The notes under the pieces: model-generated | The model's database searches: none | What the model was told of the DNA's origin: nothing | What the model saw: the letters and a program-made list of their open reading frames with translations, nothing else | Source: Pseudomonadota bacterium | GTDB lineage: Bacteria > Pseudomonadota > Gammaproteobacteria > Burkholderiales > Burkholderiaceae_C | Length of the DNA stretch: 64,000 bases | Assembly (NCBI GenBank): GCA_963204815.1 | Contig: CAUJHQ010000115.1 | Span: 1 to 64,000 of the forward strand | Direction: 5' to 3' | Program-made: the position numbers and the translations under genes | Part shown: piece by piece, positions 10,813 to 21,224 of the stretch | How the letters are laid out: the number at the start of each line of letters is the position of its first letter | Numbering within the stretch: position 1 is the stretch's first letter

Positions 10813-12398
10813 GCTTCGGCACTCCGGCCCTTCATCGCGAAGATGCCCTGCGGCCGCTTCTGGATGAAGATGACGATGAAGACCAGCACCATGATCTTGG
10901 CCAGCACCGCGCCCTGCCAGCCTTCGAGCAGCTTGTTCAGGATGCCCAGGCCCAGGCCGGCGTAGACGGTGCCCGCGAGCTGCCCGACGCCGCCCAGCAC
11001 CACCACCATGAAGCTGTCGACGATGTAGCCCTGGCCGAGGTCGGGGCCGACGTTGCCGACCTGGCTCAACGCGCAGCCTGCCAGCCCGGCGATGCCGGCG
11101 CCGAGCGCGAAGGCGTAGGTGTCCACGCGCGCCGTGTTCACGCCCATGCAGGAGGCCATGCGCCGGTTCTGCGTCACGCCGCGCACGAACAGGCCGAGCC
11201 GCGTCTTCGAGATCAGCAGCGCCATGCCTACCAGCACCGCGGCGGCGAAGGCGAGGATGGCCAGCCGGTTGTACGGCAGCACCAGGTTCGGCAGCACCTG
11301 CACGCCGCCCGAGAGCCACGAGGGGTTCTCGACGCCGACGTTCTGCGCGCCGAAGATCGAGCGCACCGCCTGCATCAGGATCAGGCTGATGCCCCAGGTG
11401 GCCAGCAGCGTCTCCAGCGGCCGGCCGTAGAGCCAGCGGATGACGCTGCGTTCGAGCGCGGCGCCCACCAGCGCGGCGGCGAGAAAGCTCACCGGGACGG
11501 CGGCGACGATGTACCAGTCGAACGCGCCCGGCAACGCGCTGCGGAACACGTTCTGCACCAGGTAGGTGGCGTAGGCGCCGATCATCATCAGCTCGCCGTG
11601 CGCCATGTTGATGACGCCCATCAGTCCGTAGGTGATGGCCAGGCCCAGCGCCACCAGCAGCAGGATCGAGCCGAGGCTGACGCCGGTGAACAGCAGGCCC
11701 AGGCGTTCGCCCCAGGCCAGGCGCGACTGCACGGTGTCCAGCGTGGCATTGAGCGCGGCCTTGACCTCGGCATCGGGCTCGGCGGCCAGGCGTTCGAGGA
11801 TGAGCGACTTGGTGGCCGGCTGGTCGCTGCCGGCCAGCAGCTTGGCGGCGGCCAGACGCTTCGCCTTGTCGGCCGAGGAGATCAGCACCGCGGCCTTCAG
11901 CATCGCGAGCTGGCCCTTCAGCGCGGCGTAGGTCTCGGCGGCTTCGGCGCGCTCGATGACGGCCAGCTTGCCTTCGTCGGCCTGATCCTTCAGTTCCGCG
12001 ATGGCCTTTGCGCGCACGGAGCGATCAGGGGCGAAGAGCTGCAGTGCGGCGAGCGCAGCTTCCATCTCGCGCCGCATGCGGTTGTTGTTGACGACGTCTT
12101 CGGCGCCGTCGGGCAGCGGGGCCGCGGCCCCGCTGCCGGCTTCGACGGCCTTGCCGTCGCGCACGATGAAGGCCTTGCCGCCGGCCACCTTCACTTCGTC
12201 CGCGAGCAGGGCCTGCAGGAAGGCGGCGACGGCCGGGTCGCCGGCCGCCACCGCTTCGTTCAGGGCGGCGATGCGGGCATCGCTGTCGCCCGCCGCGATG
12301 CGCCCCGCCTGTTCAGGCGTGAGCGCGAAGGCCGCGCTGCCGAGGATCGAGAGGAACGCTGCGGCACACAGTCCGCGCAAGGCCTTCGCGAGCAGCAT
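10809..12398 (-). CDS. urtB: Urea ABC transporter permease UrtB
   Basis: 529 aa LivH-like permease with the long N-terminal extension typical of UrtB. Confidence 0.93.
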   Translation of the reverse strand: MLLAKALRGLCAAAFLSILGSAAFALTPEQAGRIAAGDSDARIAALNEAVAAGDPAVAAFLQALLADEVKVAGGKAFIVRDGKAVEAGSGAAAPLPDGAEDVVNNNRMRREMEAALAALQLFAPDRSVRAKAIAELKDQADEGKLAVIERAEAAETYAALKGQLAMLKAAVLISSADKAKRLAAAKLLAGSDQPATKSLILERLAAEPDAEVKAALNATLDTVQSRLAWGERLGLLFTGVSLGSILLLVALGLAITYGLMGVINMAHGELMMIGAYATYLVQNVFRSALPGAFDWYIVAAVPVSFLAAALVGAALERSVIRWLYGRPLETLLATWGISLILMQAVRSIFGAQNVGVENPSWLSGGVQVLPNLVLPYNRLAILAFAAAVLVGMALLISKTRLGLFVRGVTQNRRMASCMGVNTARVDTYAFALGAGIAGLAGCALSQVGNVGPDLGQGYIVDSFMVVVLGGVGQLAGTVYAGLGLGILNKLLEGWQGAVLAKIMVLVFIVIFIQKRPQGIFAMKGRSAEA

Positions 12399-13667
12399 TT
12401 ACTTCTTCTCGGGCTCGTCCTTCTTGCCCTTGTTCTCGGGGATGAACGGGCTCCACGGCTGGGCCTTCACCGGGCCCGGCGTCTTCCACACCACGTTGAA
12501 CTGGCCGTCGGCCTTGATCTCGCCGATGAACACGCTCTTGTGCAGGTGGTGGTTCTTCTCGTCCATCTTGCTGACGATGCCGCTCGGCGCCTTCACGGTC
12601 TGGCCGGCCATCGCGGCGATGACCTTGTCGGTGTCGGTGCTCTTGGCCTTGGTCACGGCCTGCGTCCACATGCGGAAGCCGATCACGCTGGCTTCCATCG
12701 GGTCGTTCGTCAGCGGCTTGTCCTTGTGGCCGGCGATGCCCTTGGCCTTGGCGTAGGCGCTCCACTGCTTGATGAACTCGTCGTTCGTCGGGTTCTTGAT
12801 GCTCTGGAAGTAGTTCCACGCCGCCAGGTGGCCCACCAGCGGCTTGGTGTCGACGCCGCGCAGTTCCTCTTCACCGACCGAGAAGGCCACCACCGGCACG
12901 TCGGTCGCCTTCAGGCCCTGGTTGCCCAGTTCCTTGTAGAAGGGCACGTTGCTGTCGCCGTTGATCGTCGAGACGACGGCGGTCTTCTTGCCTTCGCTCG
13001 AGAACTTCTTGATCTTGGCGATGATGCTCTGGTAGTCGGAGTGCCCGAACGGGGTGTACTCCTCCATGATGTCGGCCTCGGCGACGCCCTTGCTCTTCAG
13101 GAACGAGCGCAGGATCTTGTTCGTCGTGCGCGGGTACACGTAGTCGGTGCCCAGCAGCACCCAGCGCTTGGCGCTGCCGCCGTCCTTGCTCATCAGGTAT
13201 TCCACGGCGGGAATGGCCTGCTGGTTCGGCGCGGCGCCGGTGTAGAAGACGTTCTTGCTGAGCTCTTCGCCCTCGTACTGCACGGGGTAGAACAGCAGGC
13301 CGTTCAGTTCCTCGACGACCGGCAGCACGCTCTTGCGCGACACGCTGGTCCAGCAGCCGAAGATCACGGCAACCTTGTCCTTGCTGATCAGCTGGCGCGT
13401 CTTCTCGGCGAACAGCGGCCAGTTCGACGCCGGGTCCACGACCACCGGCTCGAGCTTCTTGCCGAGCAGGCCGCCCTTGGCGTTGATGGCGTCGATCTCC
13501 ATCAGGATCGTGTCCTTCAGGACCGTCTCCGAGATGGCCATCGTGCCCGACAGCGAGTGCAGCACGCCGACCTTGATGGTCTCCTGCGCGTGCGCGGCGG
13601 GGAGGCCGAAGGCCAGCGTGGCGGCTGCCACGGCTTGCAGCGTGAACGAACGGCGGGTGGTGCTCAT
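12399..13667 (-). CDS. urtA: Urea ABC transporter substrate-binding protein UrtA
   Basis: ATG at 13667 preceded by AGGAGGAG; ETIKVGVLHSLSGTMAISETVLKDT and GTDYVYPRTTNKI motifs. Confidence 0.95.
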   Translation of the reverse strand: MSTTRRSFTLQAVAAATLAFGLPAAHAQETIKVGVLHSLSGTMAISETVLKDTILMEIDAINAKGGLLGKKLEPVVVDPASNWPLFAEKTRQLISKDKVAVIFGCWTSVSRKSVLPVVEELNGLLFYPVQYEGEELSKNVFYTGAAPNQQAIPAVEYLMSKDGGSAKRWVLLGTDYVYPRTTNKILRSFLKSKGVAEADIMEEYTPFGHSDYQSIIAKIKKFSSEGKKTAVVSTINGDSNVPFYKELGNQGLKATDVPVVAFSVGEEELRGVDTKPLVGHLAAWNYFQSIKNPTNDEFIKQWSAYAKAKGIAGHKDKPLTNDPMEASVIGFRMWTQAVTKAKSTDTDKVIAAMAGQTVKAPSGIVSKMDEKNHHLHKSVFIGEIKADGQFNVVWKTPGPVKAQPWSPFIPENKGKKDEPEKK

Positions 13668-13782
13668 GGGCGTTTCTCCTCCTGGGAGCGTGTGGGTGAC
13701 GACGCTTCGCAGGCTAGGGGCCGGCCCCGCCACGGCCAATACGACAGATGGCGTATGCGCGGCGCTGCGCCAGAATCGGCCC

Positions 13783-15291
13783 ATGGCTGCGCCCGACGAC
13801 GACTTCGTGCTCGACGTGTCCTCGCTGTCCGCGGTGCTGGACCTGCTGCCCGCGGCCACCAGCGTCTGGGACCGCGCCATGCGCAACGTCTACGCGAGCA
13901 GCCTGCACGAGAGCTGGTTCGGCCTCTCGCCGGCGGCGATGCGCGGCCGCTTGGTCGACGACGTCATCGGTGCCGAGGCCGCGCGCGTGCGCCGGCCGCT
14001 GTACGAGGCGGTGCTCGCCGGCGACGCCGGCCGCTACGAAGGCAGCATCACCACGCCGGCCGGACGCCGCCGTGTCGAGACCCGGCTGGCCCCCTACCGC
14101 GACGCCGCGGGCCGCGTCGTCGCCATCGTCGCGCTCGTCACCGACATCACCGAGGCGCACGAGGCGCAGCGCGGCCTGCGCGCACAGGGCGAGCGCCTGC
14201 GCCTGCTGTACGAACAGACGCCGGCGCTGCTGCTGTCGATCGACGCCGCCGGCCGCGTGCTGGCCGTGACCGACCGCTGCCTGGCCGCGCTGGGCAGCGA
14301 GCGCGCCGACGTCGTGGGGCGCGCGCTCGTCGACTTCCTCACCGAAGAGTCGCGCCGGCGCCTGGCCACGCTGGGCCTGCCGGTGCTGTTCCGCGACGGC
14401 CGCCTCGACCGCTGGGCCTTCGTGCTGCGGCGGCCCGACGGCCTCGAGCGCAACGTGCTGCTGTCGGCCATCGTCGAGCAGGGCGGGGCCGGCCAGCCGG
14501 TGCGCGCGCTGGCCACGCTGGACGACGTGACCGGCGAACTCGCGCGTGCCGCCGAGCTCTGGCGCGAACACGAGCTGCGCCTGCAGGTCGAGCGCCACGC
14601 GCGCGAGCTCGACGAGCTGCTGACCGAGCGCGGCGTCATGATCGACGTGCTCGCGCACGAGGTGCGGCAGCCGCTGAACAACGCCTCGGCGGCGCTGCAG
14701 AGCGCGGCCGTGCTGCTGGCGCACAAGGGCGACGCCGACACCTCGGCGCGGCTGGCGCGCGCGCAGGCCGTGCTCGGCGAGGTGCTGGCCGGCGTCGACA
14801 ACACGCTGGCCGCGGCCACGCTGCTGGCGCGCGCCGGCCCGCCGGCGCTGGCCGACGCCGACATCGACACGCTGCTGGCCGTCGTCATCGGCGACCTGCC
14901 GCCGGCGGTGCGGCCGCGCATCCGCATCGAGCGCCACACGCCCACCCGCACCGCGGTGCTCGACCTCGGCCTCGTGCGGCTGGCGCTGCGCAACCTGCTG
15001 GCCAACGCGCTGGCGTGGTCGCCGCCGGACGCGCCGGTGACGGTGCGGCTGAGCGACAGCGACGAACCGCTGGCGCTGCTGGTCGACGTCGTCGACCACG
15101 GCCCCGGCATCGCGCCGGAGGTGCTGCCGCGCGTGTTCGAGCGCGGCGTGCGCGCCGGCCTGCGTGGCGGCCACGGGCTGGGCCTGTTCATCGCCCGCCG
15201 CGCGATGGAACTGCAGGGCGGGCACGCCACCGTGCTGGCCACCGGGCCCGAAGGCACGACGATGCGGCTGGCGCTGGCGCAGAGCGGCTGA
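13783..15291 (+). CDS. PAS-domain sensor histidine kinase
   Basis: H-box VLAHEVRQPLNNAS, N-box LRNLLANALAWS, G-boxes DHGPGI and GGHGLGLFIARR. Confidence 0.9.
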   Translation: MAAPDDDFVLDVSSLSAVLDLLPAATSVWDRAMRNVYASSLHESWFGLSPAAMRGRLVDDVIGAEAARVRRPLYEAVLAGDAGRYEGSITTPAGRRRVETRLAPYRDAAGRVVAIVALVTDITEAHEAQRGLRAQGERLRLLYEQTPALLLSIDAAGRVLAVTDRCLAALGSERADVVGRALVDFLTEESRRRLATLGLPVLFRDGRLDRWAFVLRRPDGLERNVLLSAIVEQGGAGQPVRALATLDDVTGELARAAELWREHELRLQVERHARELDELLTERGVMIDVLAHEVRQPLNNASAALQSAAVLLAHKGDADTSARLARAQAVLGEVLAGVDNTLAAATLLARAGPPALADADIDTLLAVVIGDLPPAVRPRIRIERHTPTRTAVLDLGLVRLALRNLLANALAWSPPDAPVTVRLSDSDEPLALLVDVVDHGPGIAPEVLPRVFERGVRAGLRGGHGLGLFIARRAMELQGGHATVLATGPEGTTMRLALAQSG

Positions 15292-15315
15292 GGCCGCGCG
15301 GCCGGCGTGCGCGGC

Positions 15316-16005
15316 TCAGGCCAGTGCGAGCGGCGCGCGGAAGGTGTAGCCGATGCGCGACTTCGACTGCAGCGGCACCATCAGCGGTGTCGCGCGCTCG
15401 ATGCGGCGGCGCAGGCGGTAGATGGTGGCGTTGAGGTTGTCGTCGGCCTCGCCGGCCTCGCCGTGGCCCAGGCGCTGGCGCAGCGCCTCGCGCGTGACGG
15501 TCTCGCCCTGCGCGGCGATGAAGCAGTCCATCACCGCCAGGTCGCTGTCGGACAGCGGCACGCGGGCGCCGTCGGGCGCGATCAACTCGCGCTGGCGGCG
15601 GTCGAGCCGCCACGCGGCGTGCGTGCTCTTGCCGTCGTTGCGTGCGCGCCGGTAGACCGCCGTGATGGCCAGCGCCACCTGCTCGAACTGCACCGGCTTC
15701 GCGAGGTACATGTCGGCGCCGGCGCCGAGCACCTCGCTGAAGGCCTGCGGCGCCACCTGGCCGCTGATGACGAGGATGCCGCAGTCGTTGCGCAAGCGCA
15801 GGATCTTGATCAGCTGCACGCCGTTCACACCCGGCAGCGTGAGGTCGACGACGTAGAAGTCGAAGCCGTACGCACCGTCGTCGGCGAGCAGCGCGTTGCT
15901 GTCGTTGAAGACGCGCACTTCGACGCCCTGGGAGCGCAGGTGCTGGGCCAGGTATTCGGTGAACTCGCTGTCGTCGTCGATCAGCGCCAGGGTTCTCGGC
16001 AGCAT
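15316..16005 (-). CDS. OmpR-type response regulator (receiver plus winged helix)
   Basis: LALIDDDSEF, DFYVVDLTLPGVNG, YLAKPVQ; C-terminal wHTH (NATIYRLRRRIE...SKSRIGYTF); ATG at 16005. Confidence 0.9.
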   Translation of the reverse strand: MLPRTLALIDDDSEFTEYLAQHLRSQGVEVRVFNDSNALLADDGAYGFDFYVVDLTLPGVNGVQLIKILRLRNDCGILVISGQVAPQAFSEVLGAGADMYLAKPVQFEQVALAITAVYRRARNDGKSTHAAWRLDRRQRELIAPDGARVPLSDSDLAVMDCFIAAQGETVTREALRQRLGHGEAGEADDNLNATIYRLRRRIERATPLMVPLQSKSRIGYTFRAPLALA

Positions 16006-16240
16006 GTCGGTCGGATTCTCCAGCCGCACGGGTCGCGGCTTCAACGCCGGTGTTCCCCGGCGTGAAGATGTGGCGTGCCACGCCGCGATTCTTGCGCAGC
16101 GGCAGAACTGACTCAATTCCCGCAGTTCTGTGTCCGATGTTGGCCACATCAGGCACCGAAAGGGATTGCGAAATCGTCGAATCGACAGTAAACGCGCAAA
16201 CCGTTGCGCGAGCGGGCAGGCCCCGCGCTAGGCTTCGTCC

Positions 16241-16585
16241 ATGACGGCAGCTGACGAGACCCCTCCCGACCTCGGCTGGATCGCCCCCGGCCACCATGGC
16301 ACGCCGGCGCAGACGATGGCGCGGCTGCGGGCCATCTGCGCCGCGGTGCCCGACCTGCACGGCGCCTGCCTGGCCGCGCTGGCCACGCACCAGGGCCTGC
16401 CGCGCGAGATCCTGGCCGCCGCGCTGCTGCAATGCCGGCCCGACGCGCGCGCCTACAAGCGCGAGGACATGGTGTCGCTGCTGACGGCGCTCCACACCGG
16501 CGGCCGCGAAGCCTTCGAGGCCGTGCAGCGCTCGCGCCGCACGGCCGACCGCAAGGCCGCCGCCATGCCCTGGGTGAAGGACTGA
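16241..16585 (+). CDS. Hypothetical protein
   Basis: 114 aa ORF with coherent composition between the response regulator and adenosine deaminase genes. Confidence 0.55.
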   Translation: MTAADETPPDLGWIAPGHHGTPAQTMARLRAICAAVPDLHGACLAALATHQGLPREILAAALLQCRPDARAYKREDMVSLLTALHTGGREAFEAVQRSRRTADRKAAAMPWVKD

Positions 16586-16640
16586 CCTTCCGGCGGCCCC
16601 GCTACAGTGGCGGCACCGCCCCGACCGCCGACGAGCCGCC

Positions 16641-17651
16641 ATGAACCTGCCCCGCCTGCTGCGTGCCATGCCCAAGGCCGAGCTGCACATCCACATCGAA
16701 GGGTCGCTCGAACCCGAGCTGATCTTCCGCCTCGCGCAGCGCAACGGCGTCGCGCTGCCGTATGCCAGCGTGGACGCGCTGCGCGCCGCCTACGCGTTCC
16801 AGGACCTGCAGAGCTTCCTGGACATCTACTACGCCGGCGCCAGCGTGCTGCTGAAGGAAGCCGATTTCTTCGACATGGCCTGGGCCTACTTCGAGCGCGC
16901 CGCCGCCGACAACGTCGTCCACGCCGAGCTCTTCTTCGACCCGCAGACGCACACCGCGCGCGGCGTGCCGATGCAGACCGTCATCGTCGGCCTGCACCAC
17001 GCCTGCCAGCGCGCGCATGTCGAGTTCGGCCTCAGCGCGAAGCTGATCCTGTGCTTCCTGCGCCACCTGAGCGAGGACGAAGCCTTCGCCACGCTCGAAG
17101 CGGCGCTGCCGTACCGCCACCACTTCATCGGCGTCGGCCTGGACAGCAGCGAACGCGGCCACCCGCCGGAGAAGTTCGCGCGCGTGTTCGCGAAGTGCCG
17201 CGAACTCGGGCTGCACGTCGTCGCCCATGCGGGCGAGGAAGGGCCGCCGGCCTACATCGAGAGCGCGCTCGACGTGCTGAAGGTCGAGCGCATCGACCAC
17301 GGCGTGCGCTGCGTCGAGAGCCCGGCGTTGGTGCAGCGGCTGGCGGCGCTGCGCATGCCGCTCACCGTGTGCCCGCTGTCGAACGTGAAGCTGCGCGTCT
17401 TCGACACGCTGGCGCAGCACAACCTGAAGGCGCTGCTCGATGCCGGGCTCGTCGCCACCGTCAACAGCGACGACCCGGCCTACTTCGGCGGCTACCTGAA
17501 CGAGAACTTCGTGCAGACGTTCGCCGCGCTGCCGGCGCTGACGCGTGCCGATGCCTACACGCTGGCGAAGAACAGCTTCGACGCCAGTTTTGCGGCACCC
17601 GAGCAGAAGGCCGCGTGGACCAAGCAGCTCGACGAGGTCTTCGCCACCTGA
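16641..17651 (+). CDS. Adenosine/adenine deaminase
   Basis: [42 protein letters not shown]. Confidence 0.93.
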   Translation: MNLPRLLRAMPKAELHIHIEGSLEPELIFRLAQRNGVALPYASVDALRAAYAFQDLQSFLDIYYAGASVLLKEADFFDMAWAYFERAAADNVVHAELFFDPQTHTARGVPMQTVIVGLHHACQRAHVEFGLSAKLILCFLRHLSEDEAFATLEAALPYRHHFIGVGLDSSERGHPPEKFARVFAKCRELGLHVVAHAGEEGPPAYIESALDVLKVERIDHGVRCVESPALVQRLAALRMPLTVCPLSNVKLRVFDTLAQHNLKALLDAGLVATVNSDDPAYFGGYLNENFVQTFAALPALTRADAYTLAKNSFDASFAAPEQKAAWTKQLDEVFAT

Positions 17652-17656
17652 CCCCG

Positions 17657-18253
17657 ATGGCGAAGCTGTTCTTCCGCTACGCCGCGATGAACGCCGGCAA
17701 GTCGACCGCGCTGCTGCAGGTGGCGCACAACTACGAAGAGCGCGGCATGCAGGTGCGCCTGTTCACCGCCGCCTTCGACGACCGCTCCGGCCACGGCGTC
17801 ATCGCCTCGCGCCTCGGCCTGGCGCGCGAGGCCGACACCTTCGGCCCCGACACCGCGTTCGAGCGCGCGCACTTCGACGCCGCGCTCGCCTGCCTGCTGA
17901 TCGACGAGGCGCAGTTCCTGACGCCCGCGCAGGTGCGCCAGCTGCACCGCCTGGCGCACGTGGGCGACCTGCCGGTCATCTGCTGGGGCCTGCGCAGCGA
18001 CTTTCGCGGCGACGCCTTTCCCGGCGCTGCCGCGCTGCTGACGCTGGCCGACGACCTGGAGGAGATGAAGTCGGTCTGCGCCTGCGGCCGCAAGGCCGGC
18101 TTCAACCTGCGGCTGGACGGCCAGGGCCGGCGCGTGCGCGACGGCGAGCTGGTCGTGATCGGCGGCATCGAGCGCTACCGCGCCGTCTGCCCGAGCTGCT
18201 TCTACAACGACGACGCCGTCGCGCCCGAGCAGGCGCCCGGCCTGTTCGGCTGA
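17657..18253 (+). CDS. tdk: Thymidine kinase
   Basis: FFRYAAMNAGKSTALLQVAHNYEERG, LIDEAQFLTPAQV, CxxC zinc motifs (CAC.. / CPSC). Confidence 0.94.
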   Translation: MAKLFFRYAAMNAGKSTALLQVAHNYEERGMQVRLFTAAFDDRSGHGVIASRLGLAREADTFGPDTAFERAHFDAALACLLIDEAQFLTPAQVRQLHRLAHVGDLPVICWGLRSDFRGDAFPGAAALLTLADDLEEMKSVCACGRKAGFNLRLDGQGRRVRDGELVVIGGIERYRAVCPSCFYNDDAVAPEQAPGLFG

Positions 18254-18259
18254 ACGGCG

Positions 18260-18856
18260 ATGGGCACCGGTCCGGCCGCCGACGCCTTCGCGCCCGCCGT
18301 GCTCGAAGCGGTGGCGCGCATTCCCGCCGCGCGCGTGCGGCGCAGCCGCGAACCCGCCGACGCCGCGCGCCGCCTCGCGCGCCAGGCCGCGCTGAAGGCG
18401 GCCGCCACCGCCGGCGTGCTGGCGCTGCCCAGCGGCCCGCTGGGCTGGCTGACGCTGTTGCCTGAGATGCGCTCGGTGTGGAAGATCCAGGCCCAGCTGG
18501 TGGCCGACATCGCCGCGCTGCATGGCCGCAAGAGCGAGCTGACGAAGGAGCAGATGCTGTACTGCCTGTTCCGCGACGACGCGGCGAACGTGCTGCGCGA
18601 CGTCGTCACGCGGGTCGGCGAACGCTTCGTCGTGCGGCCGCCGTCGTCGCGCCTGATGCAGCGCCTGGTGCGCGAGATCGCGCTGCGGCTCACGCAGCGC
18701 GTGCTCGGCAAGGGCGTGGCGCGCTGGCTGCCGGTGGCCGGCGCGGTGGGCGTCGGCGCCTATGCGTACCACGAAACCCAGCGCGTGGCGCAGGCGGCGC
18801 TGGAGCTGTTCGCGTCCGAAGTCGAGACCGTCACCGAGCCGGAGGGCACGCCATGA
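18260..18856 (+). CDS. EcsC-family-like protein
   Basis: 198 aa; LPEMRSVWKIQAQLVADIAALHG region resembles EcsC-like proteins. Confidence 0.6.
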   Translation: MGTGPAADAFAPAVLEAVARIPAARVRRSREPADAARRLARQAALKAAATAGVLALPSGPLGWLTLLPEMRSVWKIQAQLVADIAALHGRKSELTKEQMLYCLFRDDAANVLRDVVTRVGERFVVRPPSSRLMQRLVREIALRLTQRVLGKGVARWLPVAGAVGVGAYAYHETQRVAQAALELFASEVETVTEPEGTP

Positions 18857-19125
18857 TCGAACTGCCCAAGGAAGCGCGCGAGCGCGCGATCCTGTCCATT
18901 CAGCGCTACGCCGAAGAGAACCTGGAAGAGAAGATGGGCAACATCGCCGCCGGCGCGCTGCTCGGCTTCTTCCTGCAGGAGATCGCGCCCAGCGTCTACA
19001 ACCAGGCGGTGGCCGACGTGCAGGAGAAACTGCAGGCGCGCGTCGCCGAACTCGACCTCGAGGTGCACGAGGACGAGTTCGGCTACTGGCGTGCGCAGGG
19101 CGGCGTGCGCCGCGGCCGCACCTGA
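18853..19125 (+). CDS. DUF2164-family protein
   Basis: 90 aa; LPKEARERAILSIQRYAEENLEEKMGNIAAGALLGFFLQEIAPSVYNQAVADVQ; overlaps the EcsC-like stop. Confidence 0.75.
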   Translation: MIELPKEARERAILSIQRYAEENLEEKMGNIAAGALLGFFLQEIAPSVYNQAVADVQEKLQARVAELDLEVHEDEFGYWRAQGGVRRGRT

Positions 19126-19131
19126 GCCGCT

Positions 19132-20211
19132 TCAGGCGCCGCGCAGGCGCGGCAGGATGCGCAGCGCGTTCTCGCGCTCGATGGCGCGCAGGTCGGCGCC
19201 GCTGAAGATCGCCGCCAGGCCCTTCGTGTGCTCGGCGGCCGAGCGGTACGGGTAGTCGGTGCCGTAGACGATCTGCGAGGTCGGGACCAACTTCGTCAGC
19301 GCGGCCATCGCGACCGGGTTCGAGGTCTGCGCGGTGTCGTAGTAGAAGCGGCGCAGCTCGCCGAGCACGCGCTCGGCGGTGAACCCGGGCTTGGCGTAGG
19401 GCGGCCGCATCATCTGCACCAGGAAGCGCTCGGTCACCGAGCCCAGCGTGCCGCCGGCGTGCGAGAAGATGAAGTTGATGTCCGGGCAGCGCTGCGCGGT
19501 GCCGCTGAACACCAGGCTGGCGATCGTGCGTGTCGTGTCGGTGCCGTATTCGATGATGACCGGCGGCACGCTGCTGGCGATGTTCAGGCAGCACGACGGG
19601 TCGTTCGGGTGCGTGTAGGCGGTGGCCTTGCGGCGGTTCAGCTCGTCCATCACCGGCGCGAACGCGGGGTCGCCGAGGTACTGGTTGCCGTAGCTCGTCA
19701 TGAAGGCCACGCCGTCGGCCTTCAGCACGTCCAGCGCGTAGGCGATCTCCTTCAGCGTGGCGTCCACGTGCGGCATCGGCAGCAGCGCGAACATGCGCAG
19801 GCGGCCCTTCGAATCGTCGGACAGCTTGCGCGCGTACTCGTTCGAGGCGCGCGCCACCGCGGCGGCATCGGCGGCGTTCAGGAATCCGACCGCCGGCAGC
19901 GTGGGCGAGGTGATCGCGGTGGCGACGCCGCCGGCGTCGAGGTCGTCGATGGACTTCTGCGGCGTCCAGTTGTTGACCGGCGGCGAGTCGAGCTTGGCGG
20001 CCTTCAGCGCCGTCACCCACGGCGGCGGCGAGATGTGGTGGTGCACGTCGATGCGGTGCGGGCCGGCTGGTGTTGGCGTGGTGCAGCCGGCCGCCGCCAG
20101 CGCACCGAGCGCGGCCGCGCCGCCGAGCAGTCGGCGCCGGCCGGCGCTCGCCGGGGCGCAGGCCGCACAGGTGCCGGCGACGGGCCTGATGATTCCGTTG
20201 TAGTCGAACAT
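19132..20211 (-). CDS. Amidohydrolase-family protein, probably Tat-exported lipoprotein
   Basis: GRRRLLGGAAALGALAAAGC Tat/lipobox-like N-terminus; RIDVHHHISPP, HAGG, YGTDYPY. Confidence 0.85.
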   Translation of the reverse strand: MFDYNGIIRPVAGTCAACAPASAGRRRLLGGAAALGALAAAGCTTPTPAGPHRIDVHHHISPPPWVTALKAAKLDSPPVNNWTPQKSIDDLDAGGVATAITSPTLPAVGFLNAADAAAVARASNEYARKLSDDSKGRLRMFALLPMPHVDATLKEIAYALDVLKADGVAFMTSYGNQYLGDPAFAPVMDELNRRKATAYTHPNDPSCCLNIASSVPPVIIEYGTDTTRTIASLVFSGTAQRCPDINFIFSHAGGTLGSVTERFLVQMMRPPYAKPGFTAERVLGELRRFYYDTAQTSNPVAMAALTKLVPTSQIVYGTDYPYRSAAEHTKGLAAIFSGADLRAIERENALRILPRLRGA

Positions 20212-20237
20212 GGGGTCTCCTCCGGTTGTTCTGCCGC

Positions 20238-21137
20238 TCAGGCCAGGTGGCGCCGGAAGAACGCGATCGTGCGCTCCCAGGCCAGCCGTGCCGCCGCCGC
20301 GTCGTGGCGCGGCGTGGTGTCGTTGTTGAAGCCGTGCTGGGTGCCGGCGTACTGGTGCATCTCGTGGCGCACGCCGGCCGCCTTCAGCGCCGCTTCATAG
20401 GCCGGCCAGGCGGCGTTGATGCGTTCGTCGACGCCGGCCAGCTGCACCATCAGCGGCGCCTTCACGCGTGCCGCCAGTTCGGGCGCCGGGCTGTTGCCGT
20501 AGAAGGGCACGGCGGCGTTCAGGTCGGGCAGTTCGGTCGCCAGCCAGTGCACGATGCCGCCGCCGTAGCAGAAGCCCACCGCGCCCAGCTTGCCACTGCC
20601 GTCGGGGCGGGCGCGCAGCCACTTCACCGACAGCAGGAAGGCGGCGCGCGTCTTCGACTGGTCCAACGTGGCGAAGGCGGCGCGCGCCTTGTCCTCGTCG
20701 CCCGGGTAGCCGCCCAGCGGCGTCAGCGCGTCGGGCGCGAAGGCCATGAAGCCGTCGAGCGCGAGGCGGCGCGTGATGTCCTCGATGTGCGGGTTGAGGC
20801 CGCGGTTCTCGTGGATCACCAGCACCGCGGGCAGGCGGTTGCGGCCGGCCGCGGCGGGGCGCGCCAGGTAGCCCTTGATGGCAACCTCACCGCCTTCGGT
20901 GGGCACGGTCGCCCACTCGGTCTTCAGGCGCGCGTCGTCGGGGCTCACCTGCTGGCCCATCGCGAAGTCGGGGCTCAGCGCGGCGAGCAGGCCGGCGGCG
21001 GTGGCACCGGCCTTCGCGAAGCGCTGCGCCTTGTCGAGGAAGCCGCGGCGGTCGACGTCGCCGTGCACGTAGGCGTCGAAGAGGATCAGCAGTTCCTGGT
21101 CGAAGTCCTGTGCGGTCAGGCGCGGCGGCATCGGCAT
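20238..21137 (-). CDS. Dienelactone hydrolase-family protein (Tat-like signal)
   Basis: RRGFLDKAQRFAKAGATAAGL; AVGFCYGGG nucleophile; GTQHGF catalytic His. Confidence 0.9.
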   Translation of the reverse strand: MPMPPRLTAQDFDQELLILFDAYVHGDVDRRGFLDKAQRFAKAGATAAGLLAALSPDFAMGQQVSPDDARLKTEWATVPTEGGEVAIKGYLARPAAAGRNRLPAVLVIHENRGLNPHIEDITRRLALDGFMAFAPDALTPLGGYPGDEDKARAAFATLDQSKTRAAFLLSVKWLRARPDGSGKLGAVGFCYGGGIVHWLATELPDLNAAVPFYGNSPAPELAARVKAPLMVQLAGVDERINAAWPAYEAALKAAGVRHEMHQYAGTQHGFNNDTTPRHDAAAARLAWERTIAFFRRHLA

Positions 21138-21224
21138 GCTCCTGCGAGGGGCGGCGCACGAGGCTACGCCGCGCGCTGCCGCGCCACCACCGGGATTGCG
21201 CTGGGCCCACGCCGGCCCAATGCC

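Noticed and set aside
10809-12398. Long N-terminal extension of the UrtB permease as a novel fusion
   Set aside because: UrtB proteins of about 530 aa with this extension are the usual form; not unusual.
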